Source: Bacteroidetes bacterium HGW-Bacteroidetes-4
Lineage (GTDB): Bacteria; Bacteroidota; Bacteroidia; Bacteroidales; SZUA-534
Direction: 5' to 3'
DNA: 57,405 nucleotides
Assembly (NCBI GenBank): GCA_002840905.1
Contig: PHDD01000023.1
Span: forward strand, 1-57,405
Shown: positions 1 to 8,991 of the stretch, piece by piece
Layout of the letters: the number at the start of each line of letters is the position of its first letter
Position numbering within the stretch: the first letter of the stretch is position 1
Notes under the pieces: model-generated
Seen by the model: only the letters and a program-made list of their open reading frames with translations
What the model was told of the DNA's origin: nothing
Databases searched by the model: none
Made by a program: the position numbers and the translations under genes

Positions 1-114
1 ATTCTTCTGATTCCATTTTTTTTTATCTAATACAAGTGTAACATTTTTTTGTATAAGACAGAGTTCAATTTACAGCCTCGGGTAATTGTTGACCGCTAAG
101 TGCTGTTGCATTCC

Positions 115-160
115 AAAAACCCCGTCTGCACTTAAAAGAAATGAATGGACGGGGTTTTTT
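115..160. terminator. Bidirectional intrinsic terminator
   Basis: Seven-base perfect stem CCCCGTC (120-126) with GACGGGG (148-154), an A run before it and a T run after it, so it can stop transcripts on both strands. It lies past the 3' end of the minus-strand gene that ends at 214. I see no gene in 1-213. Confidence 0.8.
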
Positions 161-213
161 GTAAATAGAATTTCATGAAGGAGAAAAAAACATATCGGAT
201 AAGGTGCCGCTGA

Positions 214-2631
214 TCAGGCACTTGTTCTTAGTTTCTTTACCTGCAGGTAATCTAAATAATATACTACGCGTACCGAAAGACTGTTCTGGTTTCCCTGTTC
301 GAATAGCTGATTGAGATTACGGGCATAATTAAACACCGAAAAATCGTCTTCATGAGCAATGGCATTTTTCCAGACAATTCCCATTTCACTTCCTGGTGCA
401 AAACGCCAGGTATAAACCAAATCGATATTAAAGAAATTACTGTTTACATCGTTTGTGTGGTAGGTGTCTTCGGGTATCAATTCACCTTCCTGACTCAGGG
501 TATAAAACCGGCTGTAATTAATTAAGCGCCAATAATGCCTTACTTTTAGCGATAAAGCCATTTTGCTGTTAAAAATAAAATTGGCCGTAGCATAATTTAT
601 AAGCGTACGTACATCGCGTTGAGCCATGTAAATGGTATCACTGTTTTTGGTTTTTCCTGCAAAACCCTCATCGTTGTGATCCAAATTAAAGTCGATGCCT
701 CCGTTAAGACTAAAACGGTCGCTAAAGCGAATGATGGGCATTACGCCAAGCCAATAACCATTGATGTTTTCGTTGTAAGCCGACCAATAGCCTCCTTTTA
801 CATCGATCACAAACTTTTTACGGTAATCGGGCGATACGAATGCACCCACCGCATAAACCGGAGGGCGCACAAATACCCGGCCATCGGTACGGGCCTCATA
901 AAAATCGTTGTACTTACCTATATTAAATTCAGCATCCAGGTTAATGCTTAAATAATTTCGAAAAGTAGTAAAACTTGAAAATTCAAGAGCATTTCCCATT
1001 TTTTTATTGATCGAAAATAAGGACGAACGATTAAACTCCAGGTTATTGTACCACTTTAACATGCGCCAAAAAGGGGTGTAAATATTGTAGGCAACTTCGG
1101 CTTTTGTTTCCATGATATCAGTTTTTTCAATATAACCCAGGTCGTTGGCATTGAATGTTTTTCCAATTAGTGAGTTTTCAACTTCAAAACGAAAATTTCC
1201 CTGAATTTTTTCCAGGTTCAAGGCATAACTACCACCTGTTGAACTGTTATGGCCTAAGCCATCAAGGTAACTGAATCCGGCAATTCCCTCCAGCGCATAA
1301 GTGCCTTTTTTGTTTTCGAACCGCAGGTGGGTTGAGCTTACGTTGCCCACGTAACTGGTAGCCGGCTGCAGGTAATTGGTGTTTGTGATACTTACAAACG
1401 AATTGTTTTTTAACGATTGATCGAACACCAATACATTGTAGTTGGTAAAAGGCTGGGTTTGCACCTTACGCGAGGTTCCGGTAAGCGTGTCTTTTAGTGT
1501 TGCATAAGCTGCACCGGCCATACCGTTTAATATTCCAACGCCCAGGCCATTGTTTCCCCGGCCACTAATTTTGGTTACATTAATAAGATCTGTTTCCTGG
1601 GGGTTTATAGTTACCACTTCGTTTGTGTTTGCAGCTAAGCTGCTTTGGTAATCATCTTTTACCGAGCCAATACGGCGTGAATAAAAGATTTCTCCTTTGT
1701 TGAACAATTCGGTGCCTTCGGTAAAAAACGGACGTTTTTCTTCGTAGTAGGTTTCAAAAGCCGAGATATTAAATTCCTTATTGTCCGATTCAACTTGTCC
1801 AAAGTCGGGAATAAGCATCATATCAAGGGTATAACTTTCGTTGATGCCGTATTTTAAATCCAATCCGCCACGCAACGAGTAGTCGAACGATTCAATGTTT
1901 TGATTTTTTTGAACGTATCCGGCAAGGTAAGGGGTAAGCGAAAGTCGGATAGGAGGTTCAATGTTTTCAATACCTAAAAGTTGTCCCGACTGTTTCAGGT
2001 AACCATCAATCTTAGCATCAACATGATTCCAAAACGATTTTTCGCGGGTTCGCTGAACATTTCGTGCCATATTTATTCCCCATTTTTGTACCGGTTTTTT
2101 TGGAAAACGCAATGCCGAATAAGGAATTTCAATTTCGGCTACCCAACCTTCATCGGTTATCGAAACTTCACTGTTCCAGACAGCATCCCAGCTGGGGTCT
2201 TCTTCCTGACTTTGCAGGGCATCGAATTGGATATTCCCCGACGAAACCACAAAAGTGTACCCGTTTAACCCGTCGTTAAACGGGTCGATTGAAATTCCAA
2301 AGTAATCGGTTTGTCCCAGTTCATCGCGACGGCTCATTTGTTTCATAATGCTGTCGGGCGATGGGTCGAACATAAGGGCGCCAATGTAAATGGCATAATT
2401 TGAATACACTATGTGAACGTGTGTCTGGTAATTCGATGGAAGTCCGTTGTTGGGTTCGTTTTGAACAAAATCTTTAGCTGCAACGGTTTGCATCCAGAAA
2501 GATTCGTCCAGTTTACCATCAATTACCGGTTCGTGTTGAACTTTTAATGCAACGGTTTCTTTTCGGGTAGTTTGCCCCTGGAGGAACAGCGTAATTGTTA
2601 GTAAATAAGAAAGAAATAAGAGATGTTTCAT
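214..2631 (-). CDS. DUF5916 family outer-membrane protein with CBM9-like N-terminus
   Basis: About 805 residues. A signal peptide (MKHLLFLSYLLTITLFLQGQ) is followed by a CBM9-like beta-sandwich at about residues 25-220, recognisable by VIDGKLDESFW and by the late segment with VAEIEIPYSALRFP. The remaining ~570 residues are alternating strand-rich segments typical of DUF5916, a Bacteroidota family that probably forms an outer-membrane barrel; its substrate is not known. An in-frame TTG start at 2658 is less likely: it lies inside a TAGCTTTG promoter box and would put nine charged residues before the signal peptide, so I start at the ATG at 2631. The gene stands alone, ends just before a terminator and points away from the sigma-factor locus. 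Confidence 0.85.
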   Translation of the reverse strand: MKHLLFLSYLLTITLFLQGQTTRKETVALKVQHEPVIDGKLDESFWMQTVAAKDFVQNEPNNGLPSNYQTHVHIVYSNYAIYIGALMFDPSPDSIMKQMSRRDELGQTDYFGISIDPFNDGLNGYTFVVSSGNIQFDALQSQEEDPSWDAVWNSEVSITDEGWVAEIEIPYSALRFPKKPVQKWGINMARNVQRTREKSFWNHVDAKIDGYLKQSGQLLGIENIEPPIRLSLTPYLAGYVQKNQNIESFDYSLRGGLDLKYGINESYTLDMMLIPDFGQVESDNKEFNISAFETYYEEKRPFFTEGTELFNKGEIFYSRRIGSVKDDYQSSLAANTNEVVTINPQETDLINVTKISGRGNNGLGVGILNGMAGAAYATLKDTLTGTSRKVQTQPFTNYNVLVFDQSLKNNSFVSITNTNYLQPATSYVGNVSSTHLRFENKKGTYALEGIAGFSYLDGLGHNSSTGGSYALNLEKIQGNFRFEVENSLIGKTFNANDLGYIEKTDIMETKAEVAYNIYTPFWRMLKWYNNLEFNRSSLFSINKKMGNALEFSSFTTFRNYLSINLDAEFNIGKYNDFYEARTDGRVFVRPPVYAVGAFVSPDYRKKFVIDVKGGYWSAYNENINGYWLGVMPIIRFSDRFSLNGGIDFNLDHNDEGFAGKTKNSDTIYMAQRDVRTLINYATANFIFNSKMALSLKVRHYWRLINYSRFYTLSQEGELIPEDTYHTNDVNSNFFNIDLVYTWRFAPGSEMGIVWKNAIAHEDDFSVFNYARNLNQLFEQGNQNSLSVRVVYYLDYLQVKKLRTSA

Positions 2632-2655
2632 TGTTTTAAGGGAAAAAATTTTACG

Positions 2656-2663
2656 CAAAGCTA
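2656..2663 (-). promoter_or_regulatory. -7 promoter box of the DUF5916 gene
   Basis: On the minus strand this reads TAGCTTTG, a match to the Bacteroidota -7 consensus TAnnTTTG. The position 19 bases upstream is TTTT rather than TTTG. It lies 24 bases before the ATG at 2631 and overlaps the alternative TTG start, which supports the ATG. Confidence 0.5.
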
Positions 2664-3040
2664 TAATCTCTTACCTAAATATAAAACTAATGCAAATGAT
2701 TTTAAGCATAACCTATATAGAGGCAAGGAGGTATTGTATCGGAACAACTAAGATTTATTCAGCAGTTTGAATTTTTATTTTCCCGGAAGTGGCTGATATC
2801 GTGTATTTATGATATTTGTCAGTTTATTTGGGGCTGCTATTGATGGTTGTATAAAACAACAAATACCACTTATCAATTCAAAGGCTCCAAATAAAAACTT
2901 CTTTCTGCCAAATGTATATTTCTGAAAAATGCTTAGTACCGAATACTTATTTTAGCAGTACAAAATTTGAAAGCTAATTAAATCGATATACTTGTTTTGG
3001 TTAGCTCATGAAAATACCCTTTTGAGAAACACCCTATTTT
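2664..3040. other. Gene-free stretch with an imperfect long hairpin
   Basis: No convincing ORF. Positions 2827-2891 can fold into a nested imperfect hairpin: TTTGG with CCAAA at the ends, ATTGAT with ATCAAT inside, and GTTGT with ACAAC at the centre. Together with the plus-strand terminator that follows it could belong to a small plus-strand RNA, but I find no full plus-strand promoter. Confidence 0.3.
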
Positions 3041-3079
3041 CTGACCTCCTAAATTCCCTCCCAGGAGGTCAGTTTTTTT
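3041..3079 (+). terminator. Plus-strand intrinsic terminator overlapping the anti-sigma 3' end
   Basis: Stem CTGACCTCCT (3041-3050) with AGGAGGTCAG (3063-3072), followed on the plus strand by seven T. The minus-strand copy of the hairpin is not followed by a T run, so the signal is for plus-strand transcripts. It covers the last codons and stop of the minus-strand anti-sigma gene. Confidence 0.6.
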
Positions 3080-3702
3080 ATGTCTTTTGAGTTTGAATAC
3101 GGATAAACAGGGACGTGGCTATCCTTTTTTAATCGTTCAATAATTCCGCGGGTAAAGTCGATGTTTTTATTATCGACCTGAATTAATATGGCTTCGTTTT
3201 GAGAATTAGAATTAATTGCCAGTTCAACTTCATTGGCGTTTAGCAGGTAATCGTTTAACGCCAGTTTTTCGTCCTGACCAATGAACCAATACTGTTCGGC
3301 ATACTTTTTCGAAAGTCTTTTGGTTGTGGTTGTTTGGTTATACCCGTTTTGATTTGTGAATGCGTAAACGGGAGCTTCGGTGGTGTTGTCCGGTGTAGGC
3401 TGTGGCATCCACAAATTATTGGTAAAGAGCCCAATCACCAATAATATGGTAGCTGCATAACCTATTTGTTTCCACCAAACCAAGGAAGTATTTGATTCGC
3501 TAAAATTTAATGCTTTGGTTTTTTTGTAAGCGCCTATTTTTTTTATTCCTGCCAGTTTATAACCTTCAATAGCTTCGGAGCAGAGCGCACAACTTTTAAG
3601 ATGTTGTTCAAAATCATGTATAAAATCCCGGCTACCCGATTGGTTCAGGTATTTTTCAAAATCAGACGAGTTGGGGCAATTATTTGAATACAAATTTTTC
3701 AT
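3049..3702 (-). CDS. Zinc-finger anti-sigma factor
   Basis: A 217-residue protein with an N-terminal cytoplasmic zinc-binding anti-sigma (ZAS) motif, H34-x3-C38-x2-C41 (HLKSCALC), one membrane helix at about 75-92 and a C-terminal periplasmic part without a recognised domain. In this family the N-terminus holds the ECF sigma factor inactive at the membrane until a signal releases it. It follows the sigma gene by 15 bases on the same strand, the usual cognate-pair arrangement. No TonB-dependent receptor or SusC/D pair is next to it, so this is not a canonical polysaccharide-utilisation sensor. The gene ends in a hairpin that is a terminator only for the opposite strand. Confidence 0.8.
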   Translation of the reverse strand: MKNLYSNNCPNSSDFEKYLNQSGSRDFIHDFEQHLKSCALCSEAIEGYKLAGIKKIGAYKKTKALNFSESNTSLVWWKQIGYAATILLVIGLFTNNLWMPQPTPDNTTEAPVYAFTNQNGYNQTTTTKRLSKKYAEQYWFIGQDEKLALNDYLLNANEVELAINSNSQNEAILIQVDNKNIDFTRGIIERLKKDSHVPVYPYSNSKDIKKLTSWEGI

Positions 3703-3717
3703 TTGAGTGTATGTAGG

Positions 3718-4329
3718 TTAGGGTTTGTTTTTTGTTTGCTGTTCCATAATTAATTGCAAATTCCGTTTGCCATTTTGGATGTAACTTTTTACTTTTTTTA
3801 ACTCAAAGCCGGTTTCTTCAGCAATGGTAAGGTAACTTTTATCGAGCAGGTAAAATTTACGGATGCATTGCTCTTGCTCGGGTTTAAGTTTTGTTAGTGC
3901 ATGTTCCAATAACTCCAGTTGTTTTTCCTTATCATGTATCTGATCCACTTCACGTTGATTTTCCATAAAATGAACCGGAAAAAGATTTTCGTGAGCCAGT
4001 TCAAAGCTTACTATTTTAGTATCTTTTTTAAGCACTTTTAAACAATGATTCCGGGTTATGGTTAAGAGCCAGCTTTTAAATTCATCGACTTTGTATTTTA
4101 GAAGTTGTTCAAAAAGGTTATGAAAAACATCCAAAAGGGCATCTTCGGCTTTTTCACTATCGTGAAGGTATTTTAAAGCAACTCCAAAAACCTGGTGATG
4201 GTATCGCTTGTAAAGCTCCCCAACATAAAAAGTATCACCCGATTCTTTGTACAAAAGTATTAGTTCTAAATCGGATTTAGCTTGTGATTGAATGCTATTT
4301 GCAGGTTTTCCGGAATTCATAGTTTGCAT
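3718..4329 (-). CDS. ECF-type RNA polymerase sigma-70 factor
   Basis: 203 residues, the usual ECF size. Region 2 is visible around residues 30-95 (ALKYLHDSEKAEDALLDVFH, then FKSWLLTITRNHCLK), and region 4 is a helix-turn-helix around 140-190 (LLDKSYLTIAEETGFELKKV). A variable linker separates them. It should direct RNA polymerase to a small regulon when released by the downstream anti-sigma factor. A second ATG lies three codons in (4320); the first is also plausible. It is divergent from the TonB-like gene, with 352 bases between them, which hints that the two could share regulation, but I do not see a shared ECF promoter motif. Confidence 0.88.
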   Translation of the reverse strand: MQTMNSGKPANSIQSQAKSDLELILLYKESGDTFYVGELYKRYHHQVFGVALKYLHDSEKAEDALLDVFHNLFEQLLKYKVDEFKSWLLTITRNHCLKVLKKDTKIVSFELAHENLFPVHFMENQREVDQIHDKEKQLELLEHALTKLKPEQEQCIRKFYLLDKSYLTIAEETGFELKKVKSYIQNGKRNLQLIMEQQTKNKP

Positions 4330-4681
4330 ATAATCAATGAAATCTTTTGAAACATGTATTATGCCAATGTTTACTTTTTATTTAGCGTGGTTTTAAAATA
4401 ATTGAGCTTTTTTTTCTTTAAATCCATAAAACAGTTTTTGTTGATGGTTAAACGTTGGCTTTTCAATAATACCAATTATACCTCATTTTATTTGTTTTTT
4501 GGTGCAGCTTCTGAAAAAAACAATATAATTTGGTTTGTGATATTATTTACAAAGTTAAAATCTTAGATTCTAATTATATGAAAATGAATTAGCTGTAAGG
4601 TGCTGTTTTGTAGCTTGCTTTTTTAGTTTGTGGATTTTATGTAAAGTGAAACTCTTACCATAAACATTAAAACTATATACC
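4330..4681. other. Divergent intergenic region between sigma factor and TonB-like gene
   Basis: 352 AT-rich bases that must hold both promoters. A minus-strand TAACTTTG box can be read near 4553-4560, about 220 bases before the sigma gene, without a matching -33 box. I see no coding ORF and no strong hairpin. Confidence 0.3.
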
Positions 4682-5353
4682 ATGGAAGCAAAAAAAAGAA
4701 AATCAGCCGACTTAAGAAACAAGAGTACTTTGTTTTTAGAAATTGGAATGGTAGTTGCATTAGGCTTGGTAATTGCAGCTTTCCAGTGGAGCACCAGCGA
4801 AAAGCTTTACGATGAAAATTTACAGTTTACACTAAATGTAGCTTATGAACCAGAGCTTATTCCCATAACCACTCCCGAAGAAAAGAAAAAACAAGAGCAA
4901 CCAAAAACGGTTGAAACCCTGGTTTTAGTTGAAGATATTTTGGAGATTGACGAAGTTGAGATACAACCCACGGAGTTTTTTGAAACTACTGAGGTTGCTA
5001 TTCTTCCGATAGGTGACGAAGACCTGGTAGCCGAGGATTCTGTTTTTATAATTGTTGAAGAAGAACCTGTTTTTCCCGGGGGGTTCTCAGCTTTAATACG
5101 GACTATTTCAAAGCATATTGAGTATCCTGAAATAGCAAAAGAAACTGGTACCAAAGGAAGGGTTTTTGTAAATTTTGTGGTAAACCAACAGGGTAAAGTA
5201 GAACAGGTAAAAGTAATCAGGGGAGTTGACCCGTTGCTCGACCGGGAAGCAGCAAGGGTGATAAGTAATTTACCCGATTGGACTCCCGGCAAACAGCGTG
5301 GCAAACCGGTAAAAGTAGCTTTTACCGTTCCCATTAATTTCCAGTTAAATTGA
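4682..5353 (+). CDS. Energy transducer TonB-family protein
   Basis: 223 residues. A short basic cytoplasmic N-terminus is followed by one membrane helix (about 18-36), a Pro/Glu/Val-rich periplasm-spanning linker (about 55-130) and a C-terminal TonB domain (about 135-223) with the hallmark YPEIAKETGTKGRVFVNFVV and a terminal VKVAFTVPINFQL strand. TonB C-domains pass proton-motive force from ExbB/ExbD to outer-membrane receptors. ExbB/ExbD genes are not in this window. The gene is monocistronic and ends at a strong bidirectional terminator. Confidence 0.85.
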   Translation: MEAKKRKSADLRNKSTLFLEIGMVVALGLVIAAFQWSTSEKLYDENLQFTLNVAYEPELIPITTPEEKKKQEQPKTVETLVLVEDILEIDEVEIQPTEFFETTEVAILPIGDEDLVAEDSVFIIVEEEPVFPGGFSALIRTISKHIEYPEIAKETGTKGRVFVNFVVNQQGKVEQVKVIRGVDPLLDREAARVISNLPDWTPGKQRGKPVKVAFTVPINFQLN

Positions 5354-5374
5354 TTTGATCTGAATGCAGTATAC

Positions 5375-5407
5375 AAAAAAGTCCCGGCCAAAACCGGGAC
5401 TTTTTCT
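5375..5407. terminator. Bidirectional terminator between tonB-like gene and dnaJ
   Basis: Perfect GTCCCGG (5381-5387) / CCGGGAC (5394-5400) stem with a six-base loop, six A before and seven T after. It serves the two convergent genes on either side. Confidence 0.9.
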
Positions 5408-5433
5408 TTAAACTGGTATGGCAAATATGCTTT

Positions 5434-6579
5434 TTATTCAAAATAATTTTTCATCCGTTCAAATATATTGCGGTCCTTGGCATCGGGCGAAGGAATAAAA
5501 TTTTCAGAAGATTTCAGTTTTTCCAGAATTTTTATTTCCTCTTTACTTAAGTTCTTAGGCGTCCACATTTGAACATTAACCAATAAATCGCCGCGTCCGT
5601 AACCATTAATTTCAGGAATTCCTTTTCCGCGTAAGCGAAGAATTTTTCCGGATTGGGTTCCGGCATCAATTTTAATTTTTACTTTTCCATCAATGGTGGG
5701 AATCTCAACAGTACTGCCTAAAGCTGCTTCGGGGAACGAAACAAACAAGTTGTAAACCAAATCGTTTCCATCGCGGATTAATTCCGGATGTTCATCTTCC
5801 TGTATCACTACCAATAAATCGCCGTTTGTTCCACCGCGCCGGGCAGCATTACCTTTTCCGCTAACCGAAAGCTGCATTCCCTCTGCTACTCCGGCCGGAA
5901 TATTCAATGAAATAATTTCTTCTTTACGAACAATACCTTCGCCGGCGCAGGCACTACATTTGTGCGTTATTATTTTTCCCTCGCCGTTACAGCTCGGACA
6001 CACCGATGTAGACTGCATTTGTCCTAAAAAAGTATTCGAAATTCGGGTAACATGTCCACTGCCACCGCAAGTTGAACAGTGCGAATAGGAGTGGCTGTCT
6101 TTGGCTCCGGTTCCGTTACAAACGTCGCAAGAATTGTATTTGTTAACCTTTATTTTTTTGGTAACCCCATTGGCAATTTCCGACAGATTGAGTTTTACTT
6201 TAACCCGGAGGTTTGTACCTTTATTAACCCGTGTACGCGAACGGCCGCTGTTGCCAAAACCGCCAAAACCGCCAAAACCACCAAATATATCGCCAAACGA
6301 TGAGAAAATATCGTCCATTGACATGCCACCGCCAAAGCCACCTCCTGAAGCTCCGCCAACACCGGCATGACCGAATTGGTCGTAGCGTTGTTTTTTTTCC
6401 TGATTACTTAAAACCTCGTAAGCTTCAGCGGCTTCTTTAAAATTGTCTTCAGCCGTTTTATCTCCCGGGTTTTTATCGGGATGATATTTTAGTGCTTGTT
6501 TACGATAGGCTTTTTTTATCTCTTCAGCAGTGGCATTTTTGGTAACACCCAACACTTCGTAATAATCTCTTTTTGCCAT
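5434..6579 (-). CDS. dnaJ: Chaperone protein DnaJ (Hsp40)
   Basis: 381 residues with complete type I architecture: J domain (1-70) with the HPD motif in YHPDKNPGD, a Gly/Phe-rich region (about 75-120), four CxxCxGxG-type zinc repeats (about 145-215: [32 protein letters not shown]) and the C-terminal substrate-binding domain. It presents unfolded clients to DnaK and stimulates its ATPase. It lies 32 bases downstream of grpE on the same strand, so the two are probably one transcript; dnaK is not in the window. No CIRCE-type HrcA operator was seen upstream of grpE. Confidence 0.97.
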   Translation of the reverse strand: MAKRDYYEVLGVTKNATAEEIKKAYRKQALKYHPDKNPGDKTAEDNFKEAAEAYEVLSNQEKKQRYDQFGHAGVGGASGGGFGGGMSMDDIFSSFGDIFGGFGGFGGFGNSGRSRTRVNKGTNLRVKVKLNLSEIANGVTKKIKVNKYNSCDVCNGTGAKDSHSYSHCSTCGGSGHVTRISNTFLGQMQSTSVCPSCNGEGKIITHKCSACAGEGIVRKEEIISLNIPAGVAEGMQLSVSGKGNAARRGGTNGDLLVVIQEDEHPELIRDGNDLVYNLFVSFPEAALGSTVEIPTIDGKVKIKIDAGTQSGKILRLRGKGIPEINGYGRGDLLVNVQMWTPKNLSKEEIKILEKLKSSENFIPSPDAKDRNIFERMKNYFE

Positions 6580-6611
6580 AATTTAATTTTTCAGTTCCAC
6601 TCCGGAATTTT

Positions 6612-7265
6612 TTATTCACCAATTACCACTTTGGCATATCGAATTACTTTTTCATCAATTTTGTAGCCTTTTTGAATAACATCTACAACTTTTCCTTTTT
6701 GTTCCTCACTTGGAGCGGGTATTTTTGTTAATGCTTCATGAAAATCGGTATCGAAATCCTGATTCAAAGCTTCAATTTCAGAAATACCTTTTACTTTAAT
6801 AAATTCTTTAAATTTATTGTAAATAAGTACCAGGCCCTCTTTAACTGCATTTACGTCAACCGCTTTGTCGATAACCGATAAGGCTCGTTCAAAATCGTCG
6901 ATAACAGGAATAAGGTCTGAAATAACTTCACCACCAGCCGTTTTTATCATGTCGGCTTTTTCTTTTAAAGTGCGTTTGCGATAATTGTCGAACTCGGCCG
7001 ATAATCTTATGTAGCGGTCGTTGATCTCGCTTAGTTTATATCGTGTTTCTTCAAGCTCCTTTTCAACTTTTTCCAACTCACTGTTTTTTGATGTTTTTTT
7101 CTTTTTGCCTGATTTCTTCTTTGAGTCGGATTCGTTTTTGACATTATCTGCCGATTCGGGTTGAGTTTCTGACTTTTTTTCAGGCTGCGAGGCTTCTTTT
7201 TTGTCAGCCTGATTTTTCAGCTCATCCTCATTAACGGCTTGTGTGTTTTTATCTTCGTTCATCAT
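6612..7265 (-). CDS. grpE: Nucleotide exchange factor GrpE
   Basis: 217 residues. A highly charged Lys/Glu/Ser-rich disordered N-terminus (about 1-75) precedes the long coiled coil (about 70-120) and the beta-domain signature near the end (VVDVIQKGYKIDEKVIRYAK followed by VVIGE). GrpE releases ADP from DnaK. Two ATG codons are adjacent at the start, and either could be used. It is followed directly by dnaJ, a common Bacteroidota order, while murA lies 130 bases upstream and is probably a separate unit. Confidence 0.95.
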   Translation of the reverse strand: MMNEDKNTQAVNEDELKNQADKKEASQPEKKSETQPESADNVKNESDSKKKSGKKKKTSKNSELEKVEKELEETRYKLSEINDRYIRLSAEFDNYRKRTLKEKADMIKTAGGEVISDLIPVIDDFERALSVIDKAVDVNAVKEGLVLIYNKFKEFIKVKGISEIEALNQDFDTDFHEALTKIPAPSEEQKGKVVDVIQKGYKIDEKVIRYAKVVIGE

Positions 7266-7395
7266 ACATAGTAAAATTAAAATTATCGCCTTGTTTTAGT
7301 CAAATTATTTGCCACCCTTTTTTTGGGCGACAATCTGACAGTGATAAATGGACGCTTTCAATTTTTACAGGAGGATTTGCATTAAACCCTAATTT

Positions 7396-8703
7396 TTATT
7401 CCATTCGGGTAATTTTGGCACCCAGTGCATTAAGCCGTTCGTCAATTTTTTCATAACCCCTGTCGATTTGATCAATATTTTCAATAGTTGAAGAACCTTT
7501 TGCCGACAAAGCTGCAATCAATAAGGCCATACCCGCTCTGATATCGGGACTTGTCATATTGATTCCTTTCAGTTTTTGGGTTTTATCTAATCCAATAACT
7601 GTTGCACGGTGCGGATCGCATAAAATTATCTGGGCTCCCATATCAATTAATTTATCGACAAAAAACAAGCGGCTTTCAAACATTTTCTGATGCACCAAAA
7701 CACTTCCCTTGGCCTGCGTTGCGGTTACTAAAATTACGCTGAGTAAATCGGGAGTAAGGCCGGGCCAGGGAGCATCGTCAATGGTCATTATGGAGCCGTC
7801 GATAAATGATTCAATTTCGTAATGTTCCTGTGCCGGAATGTATATATCGTCGCCTTGTAATTCATACTTTATACCCAAACGTTGAAAAGCTCGCGGAATA
7901 ATTCCCAGGTGCTGGTATCCAACGCTTTTTATGGTAAGCTCAGAACAGGTCATAGCAGCCAGAGCAATAAAACTGCCAATTTCAATCATGTCGGGGAGCA
8001 GGGTGTGTTCACAACCTTTAAGCGACGAAACACCTTCAACCGTTAAAAGGTTAGAACCAATTCCGCTTATTTTAGCGCCCATGGAAACTAACATTTTGCA
8101 TAATTGCTGAATATAAGGTTCGCAGGCTGCATTGTAAATGGTTGTTTTTCCTTTAGCCATAACAGCAGCTAAAATTATATTCGCTGTTCCGGTTACCGAT
8201 GCTTCGTCGAGCAACATGTAAGTTCCTTGTAGATCAGAACCTTCGATATGGTAAAATTTACCATTGGCATCGTAATTAAATTTTGCCCCTAAATTCTGAA
8301 GGCCAATAAAGTGGGTGTCGAGTCGGCGCCGGCCAATTTTATCGCCTCCCGGTTTGGGAATGTATGCTTTACCAAAACGGGCCAGAAGCGGGCCAACCAA
8401 CATAACGGAGCCCCTAATCCGGGCTGTTTTGTCAACAAATTCTTTGGAGTGCAGGTATTCCAGATTAATATTTGAAGCCTTAAATTTGTATTCGTGCTCA
8501 TTTAGCCGGGTAACTGCCACTCCCATTTCGTCCAAGATGTTAATTAATGTAATTACATCTTTAATATTAGGAAGATTTTTAATAAGCACTTCGTCGGGGG
8601 TAAGTAACACGGCACAAAGAATTTGTAGTGCTTCGTTTTTAGCTCCCTGAGGTGTAATGGTTCCATTCAGTTGGCACCCTCCTTGAATTAAAAATTTGCT
8701 CAT
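7396..8703 (-). CDS. murA: UDP-N-acetylglucosamine 1-carboxyvinyltransferase, Asp-type
   Basis: 435 residues, normal length. MurA transfers enolpyruvate from PEP to UDP-GlcNAc, the first committed step of peptidoglycan synthesis, in the cytoplasm. The N-terminal KNEALQ motif (PEP and substrate contacts) and the MLVGPLLARFGKAYIPKPGG loop are present. The mobile-loop residue that is Cys in E. coli (Cys115, the target of fosfomycin) is Asp121 here (GGDKIGRRRLD; codon GAT at 8341-8343 on the complement). Asp at this site is known from naturally fosfomycin-resistant MurA enzymes and keeps catalysis. Start ATG at 8703 gives a standard N-terminus. No overlapping neighbour; the next gene is divergent. 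Confidence 0.95.
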   Translation of the reverse strand: MSKFLIQGGCQLNGTITPQGAKNEALQILCAVLLTPDEVLIKNLPNIKDVITLINILDEMGVAVTRLNEHEYKFKASNINLEYLHSKEFVDKTARIRGSVMLVGPLLARFGKAYIPKPGGDKIGRRRLDTHFIGLQNLGAKFNYDANGKFYHIEGSDLQGTYMLLDEASVTGTANIILAAVMAKGKTTIYNAACEPYIQQLCKMLVSMGAKISGIGSNLLTVEGVSSLKGCEHTLLPDMIEIGSFIALAAMTCSELTIKSVGYQHLGIIPRAFQRLGIKYELQGDDIYIPAQEHYEIESFIDGSIMTIDDAPWPGLTPDLLSVILVTATQAKGSVLVHQKMFESRLFFVDKLIDMGAQIILCDPHRATVIGLDKTQKLKGINMTSPDIRAGMALLIAALSAKGSSTIENIDQIDRGYEKIDERLNALGAKITRME

Positions 8704-8831
8704 AACAATGGAGATTAGTAGTGAATTTGTTTTTGCTGCGCAAATTAGGCAAATTTATAGCTATAAGAATCCAATTACAGGTTGTTTTACAAAAAGTTTT
8801 ACACAATTTTTTTGATTGGTATTTTATATTG

Positions 8832-8865
8832 CAAAACACATAACAGCCACAAAAATAGTGTTTTG
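8832..8865. repeat. Inverted repeat CAAAACAC / GTGTTTTG in the murA-8992 intergenic region
   Basis: Perfect 8-bp arms (8832-8839 and 8858-8865) with an 18-base spacer, in the 288-base gap between two divergent genes. The left arm is part of a TGCAAAACACA motif that also occurs upstream of ubiE and tamL. Possible operator; no experimental basis. Confidence 0.35.
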
Positions 8866-8991
8866 TGATTGGCGATAGGATATATTGCTATTTTTTTTTG
8901 TATTCATGGTAAGTTTTTGTTGCATGTGAAAAAAAAATACAGATATTTGAATTGTCAAAAAAAATTTAAAACAGACTTGAATTAGTGTATT

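Noticed and set aside
4843-5424. Minus-strand 193-codon ORF opposite the TonB-like gene
   Set aside because: Low-complexity Ser/Thr/Pro composition, antisense to a clear TonB domain; a shadow frame.
6079-6440. Plus-strand ORFs inside dnaJ
   Set aside because: Opposite to the conserved J-domain and zinc-repeat coding sequence; composition is a reverse-frame artefact of Gly-rich codons.
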